In this document: positions 58,555-64,000 of the stretch, piece by piece
Position numbering within the stretch: the first letter of the stretch is position 1
How the letters are laid out: every line of letters starts with the position of its first letter
NCBI GenBank assembly: GCA_015501585.1
Contig: JADNRY010000133.1
Location: forward strand, 62,001 to 126,000
Length of the DNA stretch: 64,000 nt
Direction of reading: 5' to 3'
Source of the DNA: Rhodocollybia butyracea
Lineage: Eukaryota; Basidiomycota; Agaricomycetes; Agaricales; Omphalotaceae
Position numbers and translations under genes: made by a program
The notes under the pieces: generated by a model
Told to the model about the DNA's origin: nothing
Seen by the model: the letters and a program-made list of their open reading frames with translations, nothing else
Database searches by the model: none

Positions 58555-61535
58555 TCATACGCTCATACGCTCATAATCGAAATCCACGACAGCCCCCGGC
58601 GGCGGGCCGACCCACACGCCCCAGCCTATAATCTCGAAGAGCCGCGGGGTGAGCTCGATGGAGAGGATGGCGATCCCGGTGTAGACGATGACTTTTGTCA
58701 GGACTGTGGGGGGGGGGGGGGGGGGGAGGGGAGGTTAGAAAAGGGACGAAACGGACGAAGGAAGAGACGAAACGGAAGATAGCAAGAACGAAAGGCAAGG
58801 AAGGAAGGGACGGAATGAAAGAACGAACGAACGAAAGGAAACGAAAAGGAACGAAAGAATGAAAGGAGAAAGCAAGAGAAAGCAAGAGAAAGCAAAGAAC
58901 ATAAAAGAAGAAAGACGCTCACCATCCGCATCATAATGCCTATGCTGCCTCACCCCGCTTCCCTCATGCTGCTTCTCCTCCGGAATCACAACCGTCAGCT
59001 TCTCCTTTTCCTTCTCCTTTTCCTTCTCCTCCTTCCCATTCCCATTCCCATTCCCAACGCCACCATTCGTCTTCTTCCCATTCCCGTCCTCATTCACGCC
59101 CTGGTTCCCGTTCCCGTTCCCGTTCCCGTTCCCGTTCGCGCTCGCGCTCTCCCCCTGCCACGATTGCTTTTTCTCTTTCTGTTTCGATTTGTTGACCCCC
59201 GTCCGACTCGTCAACCGCATATCCTCCAGGTGTTCCCTCCCCGCCCCGCTCCCAGCACCAACCCCGCGATCCTCCACGCCCATCCTCAACGAGCTCGGTA
59301 GATCGATAACCGATGGAATGGGTCTCATGACTCTTCCTTCCTCCTCCTCATCTTCGCTTCCCTCATATCCATTCCCATTCCCATAGCGGTACCCATACAC
59401 CCCATCCTCTTCTCCCTCCTGCCCCACCACAAACCCAAATCCGCCTTTCACATCTCCCTCCGCTCCACCCGCGCCTCCGCCACCTTCAAGGCCACCACCC
59501 GCACCTCCCTCCAACCCACCCGCACCCGCTCTCCTAACACTCGGCGACAGCAAATTCGGCACGCCCCCCCTATACTCCGTCGCCGGCAAATAAAACCGCC
59601 TATTCGGCATCCCCAACCACCCAATCCACCGCCCCCTCTCGCCCCTCCCCACCCCCATCTCGCCCAGCCCCCAATCCAACGCGGCTTTCACCCCGCCCAG
59701 GGCACGCGCGACGGCGCGGAATATCGGCGGGAGCGTGATACCGAGGAGGAATTTGGCGGAGAGGCGCCAGGTGAAGATGAGGGTTATGCCGAGGGTGAGT
59801 TTGAGGAGGGCGATGGTTAGGAGGAGGAGGAGGGATGGGAGGGGGAGGGAGGGGAATAGAGAGGGGAGTAGAGAGGGGAATAGAGAGGGGAAGAACGAGG
59901 AGGAGGAGGAGGAAGAGGAAGGGGAAGAAGGGGGGTAAGGGACCCAGGTTCCGGAGGGAAGGACGTGCCATGGCGCGCCGAGCATGGGCGTGGCAGGGAC
60001 AAACGTCGACGTCGCCGTCGCCATCGCCATAACCTCCCTCAACGGCGTCCCCTGCAGCTGCGCGAAATACACCCTCCCCCATATCCCTACTAAACTGCCA
60101 TATACGACGGCGCCCATCGCGACGGCGTCTTCGAAGCACGGGCAGTCGTCTATGGGCTGCGGGTGCTGGTTTATGATGAGGAGGAATATCGATGTGAGGA
60201 GAAATGGTGGTGACAGCGGAGATTGGAGGAGCTTCGCTGCGAAGGTCGTCGGGATAGAGGCGCTTGCAACGCACTCGACGACCCACGCCTGCAGTTTATT
60301 CGACGCGCCAAAGCCACGTACAGTCCACCCAAGATTCTCATACACGCCAAACCGCACGGGTACATCCGTCACGACCCACCACACCACTGCGCCCAGCACG
60401 CATCCCGCGACACAATCCATAACCGAATGCATCGCTGTGTATATCCGTCCTAGCACAATAGATAATGTGTATATGACGAGAACGGTTGTGAGGAAATAAT
60501 ATGTTAGCGGGGTCGCTGTTGGGTTGAGGGAGGGGTGGTAGAGGTTGTAGACGTAGCCGTAGAAGAAGAGGGCGATGGAGACGGCATTGGTTGAGTGCGT
60601 GGAGGGGAAGCCGTATTCGAGGTGGTGGTTTCCTAGGGCTGATGAGGAGAGTTAGTGTCAAGCGATACAAAGAACGCGTTGGAATGAATGCAAATCCGAG
60701 AAATGAGACAAGACATGGCAAGAACAGAATACGCAAGAAAGAAAGCCCGAGAGATGAGACAAAGACAAAGAACAGGCAAGTCCGCCGCCAGTTCTTGTAC
60801 ATAACAGAACTCGGCAAACTCGCATCGTGGTCTGGCTCGTGAAAAAAAGATAAAAAGATGCGGGAAGGAAGGAATTGTTACTCGGCGAGAAGAACCGGAC
60901 CAGAGTAAATGGAAATACACACAACGGACAACACGTTCAGTTGCAGTGAGAGTAAGAGACGTAGTGAAATGAAAAGGAATTGTAGAGAGAATATCAGAAA
61001 TAACACAACGAGGAGGAGACGTATACATTCGACTCATTGAAACCGAAAACAACGAGGCCAAAGGCTTTTCTATATATAAGCGCAACAAAGGAACGAAAAA
61101 CCAAAGAATTTGCAAAACCCACTCACTCAACCTCGTAACCGGCGGCGCAAACGGCCGTGGACTACACACCAAATCCTTCACAAAACTCGACGCATAAACG
61201 CCCAAGCCCATAATCATCACCAGCCCCATCCCCATCTCCTTATTCCCGCCCAAGCCCGCCTCGCCCCCAACGTCAAACCCAAAGAAAAACACCGCCGGCA
61301 GCAGAATCATAAAGAACGTATGCGTGCCCAGGCTCGACGTGTACACAAAGTATTTGTCCCAGAATGGACTGCGCCATCGGCGTTGCAGCGCCGCGATGAA
61401 TTGCGACTCGAGGTGGATGTACGGGATGAGGAATCTGTGCAGATTTTGGCGGAGCGCGGTTGCGGGACTCGAGAAGAACGAGGAATACGAGTGCGTGCTG
61501 GAGCTATCCGAGAATTCGTCTTCGGATCCAGACAT
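58555..61535 (-). CDS. PAP2-family lipid phosphatase, LCB3/S1P-phosphatase-like
   Basis: Membrane phosphatase likely to dephosphorylate long-chain-base phosphates at the ER, by resemblance to yeast Lcb3/Ysr3; substrate is inferred. Exons 61535-61127, 60638-58923 and 58703-58555 join in frame to 757 codons. All three PAP2 motifs are present: K120-x6-R127-P (KDLVCSPRP), PSTHS at 148-152, and G200-R201-x5-H207-x3-D211 (GRIYTAMHSVMD), so the catalytic residues are intact. Many hydrophobic helices follow. It is much longer than yeast Lcb3 (about 400 residues): after the membrane core comes a low-complexity tail with Gly/Asn repeats and a Lys/Glu run, then a last hydrophobic segment in exon 3 (YTGIAILSIEL). 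The first intron is long (488 nt). Three ruined copies lie at 12.4, 17.3 and 25.3 kb. Confidence 0.88.
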
Positions 61536-61539
61536 TTTT

Positions 61540-63640
61540 GGTTCTGCTTCCTATCCTAGCCGCAGTGGTAAGAAAAAGAAGAAAAAGAAAAAGGTTTCAC
61601 CAAGAAATTTACTCACACCACACTTGGTTATGTACCCCAAAAAAAGCTTTCCTTCCGTTCCTTTCCTATGTCACCCTCGTCGCAAAGGCACCGAGGCTCA
61701 AAGAAGGCACAGCAAAAATTATTGCAAATTACGCCCCCAAGTTTCGTTCCTTGTTCCTCGTACGACTGGAGATAACGTCGGAAAACCAAAAAAGAGATGG
61801 GCGTCTAATCATCCAAACCGGCCGAACTTTCGGCACAGCGCACACTTACGTCACGCGTGAATTATGCAAGTCCCCCTCGTTACGACGTTATTTCCGGATT
61901 ATTTCACCGGTTGCGAGTCGCGACTTGGGACACGTTCAGGCTTGCAAGGCTCGAGGCTATCGCCATTGCCATTCCGGCCCCCCTCAAGCTGTGTGTGGAC
62001 ACTGCGATGGAGCCCGATGGAGCTGGCTAATAACTGAGCTTGGTAAGTTCGCACCGCCGCCCCGCGTGGTAAACGCACCTGGTCCTTTGGCTGTTCCTGG
62101 TCACACCGTATTGTCCCCTTGCTTCGCAGGCACAGATGAACCACCCGTACGCACCCGTACTTCCGCATATCCGTAATTACTACTCCGATATTATTTCCTA
62201 TTATTCCTTATTATTCCTTATTATCTCACTTTATCTCACTTTATCTCACTTTATCTCCCGGTCCTCTTCTCGAATCCCCGGGTCAACGCTCCGTCACTCT
62301 CCGAGCCTCTAACCCCTTTTTTGCGCCTTCTTTTTTTTCCAGCTTTACTACTCTTTACTACTCTTTACTACTCTTTACTACTACACTAGTACGCAGTTAG
62401 TTGTTCCTAATCCTAATTTCTAACCTACTAAACCACGGCCGCCTCTCTAAAGAGTCCGCAGCCTACCTTCCCTTATGGGTCAAACCTCGCCGGCCTCGCT
62501 CCAGCTGTCCTCGTGCTCAACCTTGCCATTTTGTACGAACTAGTACCTCCGATTCGCCAAGAGTGATAAGCGCTAAGCGCTAAGCAGTGGCTCCTGCGGG
62601 TAATCGGCGCTTTACCCATTCTGTCTAAGCTTTGTCTCGAAAGGCAGTCCCTCTTGTTATCCCTTTTCTCATCCCTTTTCTTATCCCTTTGAGGAGCGAG
62701 AAAGAGCGAGGGGTGAGCCGAAGGCGAACCCTGAGTGATTTCGAAGCGGATAAGATAAAGAGTGTTAGAGAGCGATGGTATGGCCATCCCCTCCTTCTCT
62801 GCGCTTCGCATCGAACGCCAGTGCACAAAAAGGCAAAGCATCGCAGATCGCAGAAGAAACTAATAACCAGCGATACAGACACTTGTACAACTCCTGGCAG
62901 CTTCTGCCCTCGGGATACACAAGGGGCATCAGGGGCACCGTATATTCGTATATTAGTATATAAGCGATGTCTATAGCGATGTCTGTAGCGAGTAAGGCCT
63001 AGTAAGGATTCGACTTCCAACGCGAAACGCTCCCCATTCGACCAATACTCAGTACTCAGTACTCATGGTCAGCCGGTAGATAACCTGAATACTTAGCCGA
63101 CGGGGTGCCCCCACGGTTCCTCTCTTCAAAGTTGCATAAGCCCACAACAAAAAGCATCCACCACACGTCTACCACACGTCTACCACACGTCTACCACAAG
63201 TCCCTGGTAGTATATGGATTATGGATTATGGATTACACGGCCCCAACAGCCTAAGCTGAAGTGGTCCCGCAAGGGAAACAGCCGGTCCCTACGCCAGCGC
63301 AGGCAGCGAGCTCGACTCCCGTAGAGAAGGTAGACTACGAGGCCGACGCAGGGATGGTAGCAAGGCGTCATCGAAAGATGAAGCTAGCTTTTACATACTT
63401 ATATAAGTTACATCACGATGAACCACATTTCGCTCAGATAGCGAGAGGAGCGGTGTCAGGGCAAAACCAAGTCCCCGTACAGGCGTAACCGCACTGTGGC
63501 CACGCAGGCTCTTGCTGGACTTGGACAGCTTCCAGCGTTCTCCTCGTAGACGCTGGTCGCCAAATCCCACGCGACTGGCAACGAGACCAGCGCACCAACA
63601 CCTAAGAGCGTCATGTGAGAACAAAAGTAACGTACAGGAG
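61540..63640. other. Intergenic with simple repeats
   Basis: No gene recognised. Short tandem repeats are TTATCTCACT units (62221-62260), CTTTACTACT units (62343-62382), GTCTACCACAC units (63160-63200) and ATGGATT units (63213-63235). Confidence 0.5.
63201..63218 (+). pseudogene. tRNA-Asp 5' fragment
   Basis: TCCCTGGTAGTATATGGATT keeps the acceptor strand and the start of the D arm of tRNA-Asp, then runs into an ATGGATT repeat. No 3' half follows. Confidence 0.5.
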
Positions 63641-63642
63641 TG

Positions 63643-63999
63643 TTAGTCGAAATCGCTAATGTCCGAATCTCCCTCTTCACCTTCTGAACCATAGACTACA
63701 TGAATACCCGTAGTAGAGGACGACCAAATCTGAATTGCCTTGTGAATGAATTTCGCTGTTGAGGCCACTCCCAGCCATGAGAAGATATGTTGTTTGAGGT
63801 AACGTAGGGCGTCACCATCACTGAGCTGGCTGTGAGGGACAGGGTCGGGAAGGAAAGATGTAGCCGAAACACGAAAATGAGCACGTAGATGGACAAGTGC
63901 CGGAATAGCAGCGCATTGCAGGAAAACATGTTCGGGTGTTTCGAACGGCGCCTGACAATGGCGACAAGCAACGTGTGTCGGTAATTGGCCCTCGCTAAG
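63643..63999 (-). CDS. C-terminus of a non-LTR retrotransposon protein (zf-RVT type)
   Basis: The frame is open to the window edge on the minus strand. It reads PTHVACRHCQAPFETPEHVF then LQC, the CxxC...H...C pattern of the zinc-binding region found at the C-terminus of LINE-type reverse transcriptases (zf-RVT). The protein ends in an acidic tail (GSEGEEGDSDISDFD) and TAA at 63643-63645. The reverse transcriptase itself would lie beyond the window. Whether the element is whole cannot be told. Confidence 0.75.
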   Translation of the reverse strand, partial: LSEGQLPTHVACRHCQAPFETPEHVFLQCAAIPALVHLRAHFRVSATSFLPDPVPHSQLSDGDALRYLKQHIFSWLGVASTAKFIHKAIQIWSSSTTGIHVVYGSEGEEGDSDISDFD

Positions 64000-64000
64000 T

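Noticed and set aside
58936..60286. Long open frames opposite or overlapping PAP2 exon 2 (58936-59301 plus, 59600-60286 minus)
   Set aside because: They are shadows of a GC-rich, low-complexity coding exon. The spliced PAP2 frame has all catalytic motifs.
1..64000. CRISPR arrays, phage defence operons or bacterial operons
   Set aside because: No regularly spaced direct repeats with unique spacers and no Shine-Dalgarno-led gene runs. All real genes are spliced.

Overview
The window reads as nuclear DNA of a mushroom-forming basidiomycete (Agaricomycetes). The evidence is short spliceosomal introns (about 40-65 nt, GT...CTRAC...AG) in every real gene, a class I hydrophobin, NACHT-ankyrin (NLR-like) proteins, two Ty1/copia retrotransposons and intron-containing tRNA-Asp genes. 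Nothing is arranged as a bacterial operon. Much of the window is repeated, duplicated or broken, so this is a repeat-rich accessory region.

Layout. 1-1.8 kb: nothing recognised. 1.8-5.57 kb: NACHT-ankyrin gene (+), split by a 577-bp hAT-like MITE and ended by copia element 1 (5568-12307, nearly identical LTRs). 12.4-13.3, 17.3-19.5 and 25.3-25.6 kb: three decayed copies of a PAP2 phosphatase gene. Each is followed by the same repeat tail, and two of the tails run into a hydrophobin promoter. 14.85-16.2 kb: four-exon gene of unknown function with one in-frame TGA. 16.7 kb: the best-preserved intron-containing tRNA-Asp. 20.8-22.2 kb (-) and 40.15-41.37 kb (+): two paralogues of an unrecognised family. 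Between them is an imperfect inverted repeat with 2-kb arms (23.1-25.2 and 36.26-38.27 kb). It encloses the hydrophobin (26954-27402) and a large intron-bearing SpvB/TcB-like RHS-repeat gene (28527-34959, -).

39.4-45.5 kb: a small hAT-like MITE, an AT-rich element with a telomere-like core, and a second NACHT-ankyrin gene (-) broken by a 966-bp hAT-like MITE and a 373-bp palindromic MITE. 47.2-57.8 kb: a run of tRNA-Asp-derived units, one of them split by the decayed copia element 2 (47814-52908), plus remnants of a multi-pass membrane protein gene. 58.55-61.54 kb: the intact PAP2 gene, the probable relative of the three remnants. 61.5-63.6 kb: simple repeats. 63.64 kb to the end: the C-terminus of a non-LTR retrotransposon protein.

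The genes do not form a pathway. The common theme is mobile elements landing in NLR-like and tRNA genes, together with segmental duplication of the PAP2/tRNA-Asp/hydrophobin neighbourhood. The most unusual locus is the spliced bacterial-type RHS/TcB gene between inverted duplicate arms. Several genes are broken by single-base deletions. These may be true decay, or uncorrected indels in the assembly.
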